Shown here piece after piece: positions 7,421 to 16,138 of a DNA stretch of 33,194 bases (positions within the stretch are counted from its first letter, which is position 1; every line of letters begins with the position of its first letter). Source of the stretch: Phycisphaerae bacterium (GTDB lineage Bacteria > Planctomycetota > Phycisphaerae > UBA1845); contig JANQHN010000182.1 in assembly GCA_028282665.1 (NCBI GenBank), forward strand, positions 1 through 33,194. The letters run 5' to 3'. The notes under the pieces were generated by a model. It searched no databases. It was not told the origin of the DNA and saw nothing but the letters and a program-made list of their open reading frames with translations. The position numbers and the translations under genes are program-made.

Positions 7421-7443
7421 GCCCAAGCGCCCTGCGCATGGGC
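7421..7443. other. GC-rich hairpin between sulfhydrylase and threonine synthase genes
   Basis: GCCCA-A-GCGC and GCGC-A-TGGGC pair around a CCT loop with one A-A mismatch. It lies in the divergent intergenic region, 81 bp upstream of the sulfhydrylase start and 163 bp upstream of thrC. It could be part of a 5' leader structure of the sulfhydrylase mRNA or a DNA-binding site. I do not recognise a SAM riboswitch around it. Confidence 0.3.
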
Positions 7444-7605
7444 TTATTGTAGCTTGTTTCGTATCGAAATGCAGGCAATCGCCATTCCAATTGGTTAAGA
7501 TCACGGCACAGAGCTTGCCAAGAGTGATTGGGATGTCTAGGCTGATTGGCGTTTCAACGTCCGTCGTATTGCGAAACCCATAAATCCATAAGCGAGGAAA
7601 CCACC

Positions 7606-8976
7606 ATGAGTGCGCCCATTCGCTTTTACAGTACTAATCGCCAGGTTCCTGACGTGGGGTTGGCGGAGGCGTTGCTCAAGGGGCAAGCGGACGACAAGGG
7701 TTTATACTTGCCGCGAACCTATCCACAGCTTTCGATGCGCGAACTCGCCCTCTGGCGTGATCTGCGTTACGCAGACATCGCGAAGGAAATTCTTGGACGT
7801 TTTTGTGAGGGCGTTTTTGACGAAGACACCATCTCCTGCCTATGCGACGACGCGTACGACTACAACATCCCGCTGGAGAAAGTGGCCGGGCGGCGTTACC
7901 TGATGCGGCTCGATCGTGGTCCGACGGCCTCTTTCAAAGACTTCGCTGCGCGAATGATGGCCCGGTGGATGGGTGTACTGATGGAGAAAGAGGACGGTCA
8001 ACTCGTTATCCTAACCGCGACCTCGGGCGACACCGGCTCCGCCGTCGCTCACGCTTACCATGGCCTGAATCGCGTTCACGTCGTGGTGCTCTTCCCCATC
8101 GATGAAGTCTCAAACCGCCAACGAAAGCAAATGACCACCATCGGCGACAATGTGGTCTCATTAGGCGTGGATGGCAAGTTCGACGACTGTCAGGCATTGG
8201 TAAAGCGTGCGTTCGCCGATCCGGATCTATCCGCGGTCCGCTTGACCTCCGCCAACTCGATCAACATCGGCAGATTGTTGCCGCAGTGTGTTTATTACGC
8301 CTACGCGTATTGCAAGCTCGCAGAGGCGGAATCGGGCGAATCGATCGTGATCTGCGTACCGTCGGGAAATTTCGGCAACATGATGGGAGCGGTCATTGCA
8401 AAGAGAATGGGCGTACCGATCGAGCGTATTATCATCGCAACCAATGCCAACGACGAAGTACCGCGTTTCCTGGAGACTGGGCAGTACAAGAAGATCGTGC
8501 CCTCTCGCGTCTGCATATCCAACGCAATGAACGTCGGACATCCGTCAAACCTTGCACGGCTGGTGGACGTGTACGGCGGGTGGCTCGATGAAACAGGCGT
8601 AATGAAGGAGCCGCCCGACATGGACGCTCTTCGCCACGATCTTTACGCCACCAGCGTGAGCGATGAACGTACCCGCGAGACCATCAAGCAAGTCCACGCA
8701 GAACACAGAGTCATCATTGAACCGCATGGGGCCGTTGGTTGGTGCGGCCTTACGGATTTCTTAAAAGCTTCCCCTGAACACGAGGACACCCTTTGCGTTT
8801 CCGTCGAGACCGCCCACCCGGCGAAGTTTCCAGAGGAAATCCAGGCAGCCATCGGTGTGGATCCGCCGCTCCCTAAAAGCTTGGCGGGTCTGGAAGAGCG
8901 CAATGAACGTTATGATCGTTTCACCACGGATTACGAACCGCTGCGTGACTACCTTCTAAGCAGATTTTCGTCGTAA
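7606..8976 (+). CDS. thrC: Threonine synthase
   Basis: This 456-residue PLP enzyme converts O-phosphohomoserine to threonine, the last step of threonine synthesis, in the cytoplasm. The N-terminus FYSTNRQVPDVGLAEALLKG followed by GLYLP is the classic threonine synthase opening. The PLP lysine is in TASFKDF (K111), and the ATSGDTGSA loop (about 145-153) and VPSGNFGNMMG (phosphate-binding region) are intact. Its length and N-terminal domain match the E. coli/yeast-type (non-plant) class. An open frame extends to 7546, but the ATG at 7606 has GAGGAAA at the right distance and begins where homologues begin. It is transcribed alone, divergent from an O-acetylhomoserine sulfhydrylase-like gene, so the two genes on either side of one promoter region compete for homoserine-derived substrates. 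Confidence 0.95.
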   Translation: MSAPIRFYSTNRQVPDVGLAEALLKGQADDKGLYLPRTYPQLSMRELALWRDLRYADIAKEILGRFCEGVFDEDTISCLCDDAYDYNIPLEKVAGRRYLMRLDRGPTASFKDFAARMMARWMGVLMEKEDGQLVILTATSGDTGSAVAHAYHGLNRVHVVVLFPIDEVSNRQRKQMTTIGDNVVSLGVDGKFDDCQALVKRAFADPDLSAVRLTSANSINIGRLLPQCVYYAYAYCKLAEAESGESIVICVPSGNFGNMMGAVIAKRMGVPIERIIIATNANDEVPRFLETGQYKKIVPSRVCISNAMNVGHPSNLARLVDVYGGWLDETGVMKEPPDMDALRHDLYATSVSDERTRETIKQVHAEHRVIIEPHGAVGWCGLTDFLKASPEHEDTLCVSVETAHPAKFPEEIQAAIGVDPPLPKSLAGLEERNERYDRFTTDYEPLRDYLLSRFSS

Positions 8977-9252
8977 TGCCGCTCTGAGCCCGGACTGCTC
9001 TTGTTTACAGTTCAATCAGGCACATCGAACACAGCTTCGCCTGGTCACAAATACCGATAATATCCGCATATACACACAAACTTTACGCATACACCGTTTG
9101 AACATTGCAACCAGGTGAAGTGACCGCTTGCGAAGCAGGTTGCTTTATCCTAACTTTCGGACTTCGCGATAAGCGATTCGGGCCTTGCCGTCGAGTTTGG
9201 GCACTCGAAATTTCGAACAACATCCAAATATCAAACCAGAGGAGTGCGAGTT

Positions 9253-11157
9253 ATGTCAGTCGATTCGCGCCAGCGACAGTGGTCGGTGTGTGTCCTATTA
9301 TCCGTTGGTTGTCTTTTGTGCAATTCGATAACGGCGTACGCTCAGCAGACGGAACCTGCTGCTGCACCCGAGGCCGGGAGTCAGCCGATCGTCGCCGAAA
9401 ACGTACCCGACACCGCGGACGAAAACGCGCCCAAGCTGTTGACTGGAGAAGAGCGCGTCGTTTGGCGCACCAAGATGGCCGGCGAGCAGGCAACCACGCT
9501 TGCCGATGTCCCCACAAGCGAGTTGCAACTATTTCTCGTCCCACTCACACTTGAAGAACTCGAAACCCGAAAGGGTGAGGCGATGATCGCTCTGCGCACT
9601 GTGGCGGATAAGCTCGCGGGCGCACTCATCGAGCAAGTTCGGGCTGTCTCAGCCGGCGAGTTGGACGCCGATCTTATCGTGGAATTGGACAACCGCATTC
9701 GCTGGCTTCGCGAGTTTCGGGCGGACTTGATCACTCGCGCGAACCTCATTCTCAAAGCTATCGAAGTAAAAGGCGGCGACGTTGCGGGAGACCGAGCGTA
9801 CGTCGCAGTTGTTGAAAAGCTCGATCCCGACCCGAACTTGATTGCCCCGACAGAAGCGCCCATCAGCGAGGAGGAGCAAAAGAAGATTCAGTTGGCGGAG
9901 CGCGTCGCTGCGGCGATTACGACGGTGCGTGAGATGCCGCCCGTACACGAAAGGCCTGAACCCTGGACGATCCCCGTTCGCGAACTGGAGCTCGAGCTTC
10001 AACCGCTACGAATGGTTCAGATTCAGGAGCGTGTCGAGAAATGGCTTGAAATTCTGCAGCGCAACGTCCGGCAGCGTATCCGCATGGACATCGCCGTCGA
10101 GAACGCTAAAAATCCCGACGAGCGTCAAGCACTCGCCGATCGCTCGAACGAACAACAGCTCATCGTCAACGCCATTGTGGAACGCGTTAACGTTGCCTTG
10201 TTGTCAATGCAACGGCGTGGCGGGGATGTTCGCGAGTACAACGATTACGTTGGCAACGCGACGGGACAGAAGCTCAACCTCTCCGACCCGGCGGTCCTCA
10301 TGGCTCAGATCAAGGCGTGGGTGAGAAGTCCAGACGGCGGAGTGAAAATCGGGCTTAATATTCTGAAGTTCCTGGGCATCCTGATCGTCTTCTGGATCGC
10401 GAGCAAGATCATCGGCGGCCTTGTCGGTGCGGCGGCCCGACGCGTACCGAAGACGTCGAGCCTGCTCCACAGCGTGCTGTCGAGCATGACCAGGCGGATC
10501 ATCCTGATCATCGGTATCGTGGTCGCTATCAGCATGTTGGGAATCAACATCAACCCGCTCATCGCCGCCATCGGCGCCGCCGGCCTGGTCATCGGTCTCG
10601 CGCTGCAAGGCACACTGAGCAACTTCGCCAGTGGCATTTTGATTCTCATCACTAGACCTTTCGACGTGGGTGACGTGATCAACGGCGGAGGTGTGGTCGG
10701 CAAGGTCGACGCCATGAACCTTGTCTCGACACGCATCCTCACCTTCGACAACCAGGTCATGCTGGTACCCAACAACCAGATTTGGAACGGCGTGATCACG
10801 AACGTCACAGCCCTGAGCACGCGACGCGTCGACCTGGTCATGGGAATCGGCTACAGCGACGATATCGACAAAGCTCAGGCGGTGATCGAAGAGGTCATTT
10901 CCAAACACGAGAAAGTGCTGGAAACGCCCGCGCCGACGATTAAAGTGCATGAACTGGCGGACAATTCGGTCAACTTCATTGTCAGACCCTGGTCGAGGAC
11001 GGCGGACTATTGGGATGTCTACTGGGACCTGACCCGCGACATCAAAAAACGATTCGACGAAGAAGGCATCAACATCCCATACCCGCAGCGTGACCTGCAC
11101 CTTTCAGGGCCGATCGAAGTGGTTACGCGCACGGAGGGGCAAACCGCAACGACTTAG
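9253..11157 (+). CDS. Large MscS-family mechanosensitive channel with periplasmic N-terminal domain
   Basis: This 634-residue inner-membrane channel would open under membrane tension to release solutes on osmotic down-shock. Residues 1-31 form a signal peptide (LLSVGCLLCNSITAYA). A long, charged, helical segment to about residue 350 is likely periplasmic. Three hydrophobic helices follow (about 370-395, 415-437, 440-470). The pore helix contains GAAGLVIGLALQGTLSNFASG, close to the E. coli MscS TM3, followed by RPFDVGD. The beta domain (VPNNQIWNGVITN) and the cytoplasmic alpha-beta domain ending in IPYPQRDLHL complete the MscS core. The ATG at 9253 is preferred over a GTG at 9244 because AGAGGAG stands eight bases upstream of it. 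It is a single-gene unit preceded by 276 bp with no recognised element. Confidence 0.93.
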   Translation: MSVDSRQRQWSVCVLLSVGCLLCNSITAYAQQTEPAAAPEAGSQPIVAENVPDTADENAPKLLTGEERVVWRTKMAGEQATTLADVPTSELQLFLVPLTLEELETRKGEAMIALRTVADKLAGALIEQVRAVSAGELDADLIVELDNRIRWLREFRADLITRANLILKAIEVKGGDVAGDRAYVAVVEKLDPDPNLIAPTEAPISEEEQKKIQLAERVAAAITTVREMPPVHERPEPWTIPVRELELELQPLRMVQIQERVEKWLEILQRNVRQRIRMDIAVENAKNPDERQALADRSNEQQLIVNAIVERVNVALLSMQRRGGDVREYNDYVGNATGQKLNLSDPAVLMAQIKAWVRSPDGGVKIGLNILKFLGILIVFWIASKIIGGLVGAAARRVPKTSSLLHSVLSSMTRRIILIIGIVVAISMLGININPLIAAIGAAGLVIGLALQGTLSNFASGILILITRPFDVGDVINGGGVVGKVDAMNLVSTRILTFDNQVMLVPNNQIWNGVITNVTALSTRRVDLVMGIGYSDDIDKAQAVIEEVISKHEKVLETPAPTIKVHELADNSVNFIVRPWSRTADYWDVYWDLTRDIKKRFDEEGINIPYPQRDLHLSGPIEVVTRTEGQTATT

Positions 11158-11186
11158 TTCAAAGCAAAACAACAAAACAGACTAAA

Positions 11187-11226
11187 GGGGCAGGTTCGTC
11201 TTTTGACTCCAAGAAACGGACCTGTC
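11187..11226. repeat. Imperfect hairpin between convergent mscS and acetyltransferase genes (REP-like or terminator)
   Basis: GGCAGGTTCGT (11189-11199) pairs with ACGGACCTGTC (11216-11226), allowing two G-T pairs, around a loop of about 16 nt. No long T-tract follows on either strand. The position between two converging genes suits a terminator; the sequence style (a GGCAGGT/ACCTGTC stem with a central loop) also resembles REP-type palindromes. Only one copy is seen here. Confidence 0.4.
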
Positions 11227-11245
11227 TATTAGGGAGAGAATCACC

Positions 11246-12142
11246 TCAACCCGTTGCACCGTTCGCCAGAGCAACTATGGTTCCGCGCCGAATAGCGGGG
11301 ATGACTTCGTCACCGCGGTGCATTCTTAGCGAGGACCGCATTTGTTCGAAACCGTGCGATCGAAATGTTTGCGTGGCGGACTCGTTAGCGCCGGGAATGG
11401 CCGCGATGACAGGCTGATCGGAAAAGGCGGCAAGGATTTCGCCAATGAGTAAACCGGCTAAAGCAGGATCCTCGCTGACACATGGACCAAGCCGCACTCC
11501 CACTGCAGACGGCAGCGCCAATCCGTATGCCAAAATCCTCCCCCGCTTCCGCGCGCAGAATGCGACAAGTGCAAGGTTCATAAGTTCCCGCAGAAACCTG
11601 TTCCGGTCGTCGCCGAAACACTTCGCGTCCAATTCGTAAGCTTGTTGTATATCAGACAGTTCCATCGACTCAATGGTGCCGGCTGATTCGGCGCTTCGAC
11701 ATTCCGCCTTATGGGGCGGGTTCTTCCGAAAACGTGGTGAATCAAATTGCCCAGCGAAACCGAGACTCTTGTACAATGCAACCCCGTCCGGGTCCGCTTC
11801 AAGCGAGACTGACCGTACGCCGCCTGCGTCGAGATGATCGAGAGCGTACCTCATGAGGTCACGACCAATGCCCTGGCGACGAAATGACGGGGTTACGATC
11901 AGATTCCCCACCCAAGCGGACTGTTGGTACCGAGTGGTCGTCACCATACCCACTCGCTCGCCATCGAACTCTGCAATGAAACATCCATCCGGATCGTGCG
12001 CGAGGAACAGGTGGAAGATTGCAGGCGTATTATCCCATCCCTCCCGGCGAGTTTGCTCGACGGCGAAATCGACATCATCTGTCGTGAACCGGCGAATCAG
12101 TAACGGGCTCGGCGAGTTTGTAGGGGCGGATTGTGTTGGCAT
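11246..12142 (-). CDS. GNAT N-acetyltransferase with second Acetyltransf_18-like domain
   Basis: This protein of about 298 residues has two acetyltransferase folds in tandem. The N-terminal GNAT domain shows the acetyl-CoA loop RRQGIGRDLM in VGNLIVTPSFRRQGIG, followed by VSLEADPDGVALYKSLGF. The C-terminal half (ILAYGLALPSAVGVRLGPCVSED ... ESATQTFRSHGFEQMRSSLRMHRG) matches the pattern of the Acetyltransf_18 (YitH-like) domain that often follows such a GNAT. The substrate is unknown; small molecules or amino-acid derivatives are likely. The open frame runs to 12382, but that would overlap the divergent peptidase gene; I chose the ATG at 12140-12142, where the GNAT fold begins about 14 residues later. 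No clear Shine-Dalgarno site precedes it, so the start is uncertain. Confidence 0.8.
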   Translation of the reverse strand: MPTQSAPTNSPSPLLIRRFTTDDVDFAVEQTRREGWDNTPAIFHLFLAHDPDGCFIAEFDGERVGMVTTTRYQQSAWVGNLIVTPSFRRQGIGRDLMRYALDHLDAGGVRSVSLEADPDGVALYKSLGFAGQFDSPRFRKNPPHKAECRSAESAGTIESMELSDIQQAYELDAKCFGDDRNRFLRELMNLALVAFCARKRGRILAYGLALPSAVGVRLGPCVSEDPALAGLLIGEILAAFSDQPVIAAIPGANESATQTFRSHGFEQMRSSLRMHRGDEVIPAIRRGTIVALANGATG

Positions 12143-12287
12143 GGTCGAAAGATACCGCGCACCGCCGCTTAACGGCAATATATGATTCTGTACAGTTTTT
12201 GAACATGTAACAGCTATCACATCCAGTCGACGGCGCGGTACACTGATCGGGCTTGATTGACGACCTTTCACCTGAGGAGGCAGAAAC

Positions 12288-14342
12288 GTGAGCATTCGAA
12301 TGCGACATGGATTATTCGTACTACCGATCGCGCTGGTGGTGTTGGCGACATCCACCGCGCAAGCCCGCCCTACGCACGACATCGAACCGGATGATTATTT
12401 CACCATCGGCACGGTGATCGAGTGCGCCGTCTCCCCCGATGGGCACAACATCGCCTACACCGAAATGCGCTGGGGTGAAATGAAGGAACGACGGACCACT
12501 GACCTGTGGGTGGTCAACGTCAAAACCAAAGAGCGAACCCGCCTCACTTTCGAGCGAACCGGAGCCCACGATCTTAACTGGAGCCCGGATTCCAAACAGA
12601 TTTATTTCCTAGGTCGCTACGATAAGCCTGGCCATGACAAAGCGCCCTACAACGGCAAGACGCAGCTCTACCGGATCCACTATCGCGGTGGAGATGCGTC
12701 TCCGGTGACGCGCGTCAAGAACGGCGTAGGTTTGTACGACCTGTCTGAAGACGGCAAAACGCTTTACTTCACCAAATCTAAGGAAAAAGTTGAAGGCGAT
12801 TTCAAGGATCTTAAAGAGCAATACGCCGAACTCGAGTACGGCCACGGCGTGGTCGATTACGACCAAGTATGGACGCTCGATCTCGAAGGTTGGAAGGAAA
12901 AAAAGCTAATTGACGAGGATCGCGTCATCCGCGATTTGGCGGTGTCGCCCGATGGCAAGCGTATCGCGATGATCACCACGCCGGATGGGACATTGCTCAC
13001 CAACGAAGGTTGGTCGCGCATCGATGTGTATCACGTTGACAAGGGCAATATCGAGATTGTTACGCCGGAAAAATGGCGTAGTCGGCATCCTTCACCGTAC
13101 GGTTGGGTCGAGCAACTCGCCTGGTCGAGTGATTCCGGTTCGCTGTCGTTCACCATTTCGTATGACGGTTATCCTTCAGAGTTGTACGTGGCTGAGTGGA
13201 TTCGCGCTCTTGCCACTGTGCGAAAAATCAGCAGGCCTGACGGGATTATGCTGGGTATGGCTAGACCCGTTTGGCGGAACGATTCATTGGATTTGTACTT
13301 CCTGGGCGAGGAGAAGGCGCGGGTCAGGCTTTATCGATTGCGTGACGTTGCAAAGAAACGCCAGGGCAGGGTTGATTGCCTTACGCCGGGGGACGTGGTG
13401 TTGACCAACTTCAGCATCAATGACTCGGGTCAAGTCGCCTTCGTGATGAGCACGCCAACACATATGCGCGACATTTTCACGCTTGGCATGAACAACGCGA
13501 CGACTCGTATCACCAAAGTGAATCCGCAGGCAGAGGAGTGGAAGTTTCCGCAGATAAAGGTCGTTTCCTGGAAAGGCGCAAACGGCGATACGGTTGAGGG
13601 CATTTTGGAGCTTCCCTATGATTACAAGGAAGGCGACGGACCACTGCCCATGGTCGTGGAGATTCATGGCGGACCGACCGCGGCGACGTATCTGCGCATT
13701 CGCTTTTGGATCTACGGTCGCGTGCTTATGCCTGCGAAAGGTTACGCGTTGCTAAGTCCCAACTACCGCGGCTCGACGGGATACGGTGATCAATTCCTCA
13801 CGGACCTCATCGGTCGCGAAAATGACATTGAAGTGACGGATATCCTGACGGGTATTGAGGCGATGATTGATCGTGGCATTGCCGATCCGCAACGGATAGG
13901 CGTAATGGGTTGGAGCAACGGCGGATTCTTAACGAACGCGTTGATCACGCGCGACGTGCCCATTAAAGCGGCGAGCAGTGGCGCGGGCGTCTTGGACATG
14001 ATGCTCCAGTGGGGCATTGAGGATACACCAGGCCACGTTGTGAACTATATGGAAGGCCTGCCGTGGGAGAAACCCGATGCATACCGCAAGGGTTCGCCCG
14101 TTTACGACTTGGACAAGTGCAAGGTTCCGACGTTGATTCACGTTGGCGGCTCGGACCCGCGTGTTCCGCCAGCTCATAGCAGGGCATTGTATCGGGCGCT
14201 TAGGCATTACCTCAACGTTCCGGTGGAATTGGTGGTGTATCCCGGCGAAGGCCATGGCTTGACCACCCGCGAAAACCGCAAGGCGAAGATGGAATGGGAT
14301 CTTGCCTGGTTCGACAAATACCTGCTCGGGAAAGAGGAGTAA
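12288..14342 (+). CDS. Secreted S9-family prolyl oligopeptidase/dipeptidyl peptidase
   Basis: This 684-residue serine peptidase has a signal peptide (hydrophobic FVLPIALVVLA, end AQA at about residue 26), so it acts outside the cytoplasm. Residues 40-410 form a seven-bladed beta-propeller with WD40/TolB-like blades (NWSPDSKQIYF, AVSPDGKRIAM, AWSSDSGSLSF). The C-terminal alpha/beta-hydrolase domain has HGGPTA (460-465), the nucleophile in GWSNGG (Ser543), Asp in GGSDPRVPP (Asp623) and His in PGEGHG (His656), a complete catalytic triad. Such enzymes degrade short peptides, typically after X-Pro or acyl-amino-acid sites, to feed on protein. The GTG start at 12288 has GAGGAGG seven bases upstream. 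It is a single-gene unit ended by the hairpin at 14411-14450. Confidence 0.93.
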   Translation: MSIRMRHGLFVLPIALVVLATSTAQARPTHDIEPDDYFTIGTVIECAVSPDGHNIAYTEMRWGEMKERRTTDLWVVNVKTKERTRLTFERTGAHDLNWSPDSKQIYFLGRYDKPGHDKAPYNGKTQLYRIHYRGGDASPVTRVKNGVGLYDLSEDGKTLYFTKSKEKVEGDFKDLKEQYAELEYGHGVVDYDQVWTLDLEGWKEKKLIDEDRVIRDLAVSPDGKRIAMITTPDGTLLTNEGWSRIDVYHVDKGNIEIVTPEKWRSRHPSPYGWVEQLAWSSDSGSLSFTISYDGYPSELYVAEWIRALATVRKISRPDGIMLGMARPVWRNDSLDLYFLGEEKARVRLYRLRDVAKKRQGRVDCLTPGDVVLTNFSINDSGQVAFVMSTPTHMRDIFTLGMNNATTRITKVNPQAEEWKFPQIKVVSWKGANGDTVEGILELPYDYKEGDGPLPMVVEIHGGPTAATYLRIRFWIYGRVLMPAKGYALLSPNYRGSTGYGDQFLTDLIGRENDIEVTDILTGIEAMIDRGIADPQRIGVMGWSNGGFLTNALITRDVPIKAASSGAGVLDMMLQWGIEDTPGHVVNYMEGLPWEKPDAYRKGSPVYDLDKCKVPTLIHVGGSDPRVPPAHSRALYRALRHYLNVPVELVVYPGEGHGLTTRENRKAKMEWDLAWFDKYLLGKEE

Positions 14343-14410
14343 CCGGACGGGTCGTCGGATCGTCAATGCATTGCGATAAGCGTAGCTTATTGCCGACCGA
14401 AATATAATAC

Positions 14411-14450
14411 AAAGGGGGGATAGGCACGTTCGTCGTGACTATCCCCCTTT
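14411..14450. terminator. Bidirectional terminator-type hairpin after the S9 peptidase
   Basis: AAAGGGGG(G)ATAG (14411-14423) pairs with CTATCCCCCTTT (14439-14450), with an inner CACG/CGTG stem. The A and T ends give a short U-tract in either direction. It lies between converging genes. A smaller hairpin, GCGATAAGC-GTA-GCTTATTGC, precedes it at 14373-14393. Confidence 0.75.
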
Positions 14451-14511
14451 GGCATGAGCTTGATTGTATGCGCAATGACTCATCGCCAGCTCACCGCGCC
14501 GCAACCGTGGA

Positions 14512-15870
14512 TCACTTCGTCAGCGCGACCTTCAGGGCCTCTACTGCCTGTTGCTCGATATCGATGATCTCCGCGATAATCTCGGAAACCCGTTCGTACA
14601 CGGGCAGGGTTGTCTTTTCGTTAACATTGCAGTTCGCGGCAAGCAACTGCATTTCATTGTAAATGGCAAGGAGTTCATCGGTTACATGTGTCCTATCCGC
14701 GTCGATCAGTTCGCCACGCCGTTCGGAGAGTTGGAAAATCTTGCGTACATCATCATCCTCGACCGAAGTCACCGCCTCGATCACCCGACCCCATGCACCC
14801 GCGGAGTTGCGGAACAACTTCGCGGCGGAACTCAGCGCGGACCACTTCGCTTTCTTCGCCACTTCGTCTAAAAATTCAGCATAGAACGCTCGCCCCGCAA
14901 GCGGTGCGGTGTACTCGTATTGCACGCAATCGTGAAGCCGCTGAAACCCCGCGACTGCTGCGGAACCGCTCGCGAATACCTTGTGCCAACCTTTCCTGTT
15001 TTTCGGATCGACAAGCAACGCCCGGAATTTTTCCATTCCGAAAAACCCGCAATTTACCTTGAACGAATCCGGTACGCCCACATCACCGTCTTCCAACGCC
15101 CGTACCGTGTCGCTGATTGCTTCTTTTAACACCCCAATGAATGTGTCCGCGTCTTGCGGTCGTTGTTGCTGCGTAACCGTCACCAGCAGGTGCTTCGCCT
15201 TCTTATATCCGCCGCGGGCTTTTGTGAATTGCTCCATGCTCAGTCGCACCGGTGCCACGCCTCGATCATCCACCCACACATCCTCGCCGTCCACACCGGC
15301 GACCGCGACGTATGTCGGATACATCCCCACTATCTGCGACGGAAGTCCGTAATGCGGCAACAGCGCCGTATCCACCACGCACATCGGCGGGCGTTTGGCT
15401 TCGATGGCTTCATCCAACGCTTTGCGGGCAACTTTCGCGCTTGTTGTCTGACTCACTTCGCTCGAAACGCCAGTCCTGTCGGCGATTGGCGCAAGGAACG
15501 TCTCGGGCATAGTCTTCGAGCGCATCGTGATTGTGAGCATGGGGTCATACCCCTTGTACTCGAAAACGGCGTACATAAAGCCCAGCCCGCCGCACAGGCC
15601 GCTGACCGTCGCCTCCGTAAAAGGCTTGCCATCCAGCGGATTCACAACCCCGCTGTATGCATAGACATTGCAAAGCACCGAGGTGTCGCTCTGCACGCCG
15701 CCAAATTGCTCGTATCCGGGAAACACACCCGGGAACGCGCCTGCGACATCCGTTGCGATCGAACGTTTCGCTGATTTTGCAAGAAGTTGGGAACGGGCAG
15801 TGGTATAGCGCTCGCCTGTTTTGTTCAGGCGCTCGCGAACGCGCTGTTTAAAGGATTGTTGCTTGGTCAT
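14512..15870 (-). CDS. BtrH_N / DUF4872-like protein with N-terminal TGERYTTAR motif
   Basis: This 452-residue soluble protein resembles the family that joins a BtrH-type N-terminal cysteine-peptidase/acyltransferase-like fold to a DUF4872-like helical C-terminal half. The match rests on SVLCNVYAYSGV (Cys at about 67), EATVSGLCGGLGFMYAVFEYKG (86-107) and the YVAVAGVDGEDVWVDDRG strand. Residues 1-30 (FKQRVRERLNKTGERYTTAR) are a short basic module I have seen attached to varied proteins. In BtrH-like proteins the cysteine is usually preceded by His and a second His opens the later strand; here those positions read L and T, so catalytic activity is doubtful. The C-terminal 200 residues are helical. 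The ATG has GGGAG eight bases upstream. The function is unknown; an acyl- or peptide-transfer role would be inference. Confidence 0.6.
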   Translation of the reverse strand: MTKQQSFKQRVRERLNKTGERYTTARSQLLAKSAKRSIATDVAGAFPGVFPGYEQFGGVQSDTSVLCNVYAYSGVVNPLDGKPFTEATVSGLCGGLGFMYAVFEYKGYDPMLTITMRSKTMPETFLAPIADRTGVSSEVSQTTSAKVARKALDEAIEAKRPPMCVVDTALLPHYGLPSQIVGMYPTYVAVAGVDGEDVWVDDRGVAPVRLSMEQFTKARGGYKKAKHLLVTVTQQQRPQDADTFIGVLKEAISDTVRALEDGDVGVPDSFKVNCGFFGMEKFRALLVDPKNRKGWHKVFASGSAAVAGFQRLHDCVQYEYTAPLAGRAFYAEFLDEVAKKAKWSALSSAAKLFRNSAGAWGRVIEAVTSVEDDDVRKIFQLSERRGELIDADRTHVTDELLAIYNEMQLLAANCNVNEKTTLPVYERVSEIIAEIIDIEQQAVEALKVALTK

Positions 15871-15999
15871 TTACCGACTCCCATACGGTAACCGTCGACA
15901 CGTTCCTCGCCCGCCCCGCGAGTCGTGCGACCCGAATGGAAGTAACAAAACAACCGCTCGATTCGGAAAAGACGTCGCTCTCCTTTGCTCTCATAAACA

Positions 16000-16021
16000 A
16001 AAACCCAGGGGCGGCGGGTTT
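16000..16021 (-). terminator. Possible terminator of the isc-SGNH transcript
   Basis: On the minus strand AAACCC (16021-16016) and GGGTTT (16006-16001) form a short stem around a GC-rich 9-nt loop, followed by TTGTTT. It lies about 118 bp past the stop of the SGNH gene, the last gene of the isc run. The stem is short, so confidence is modest. Confidence 0.4.
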
Positions 16022-16138
16022 ATTGAGAGTTGGGCGTCGAATCACCGCCGTAAGGCAGTGTAGTTAGCAGGCCTGCACAAGTCAAAATGGACAAATCTAA
16101 AAGCCATTTGAACATGCTTACCACCTGCGTACATCAAT

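Noticed and set aside
7341-7545. SAM riboswitch before the sulfhydrylase
   Set aside because: I looked for a recognisable SAM-I or SAM-II layout in the leader and saw only one simple hairpin.
10204-11100. Minus-strand open frame of 298 codons
   Set aside because: Antisense to the conserved core of the MscS channel gene; its composition (runs of D, H, R) is typical of a shadow frame.
12143-12382. N-terminal extension of the acetyltransferase to 12382
   Set aside because: It would overlap the well-supported start and ribosome site of the divergent S9 peptidase, and the extra 80 residues show no domain.
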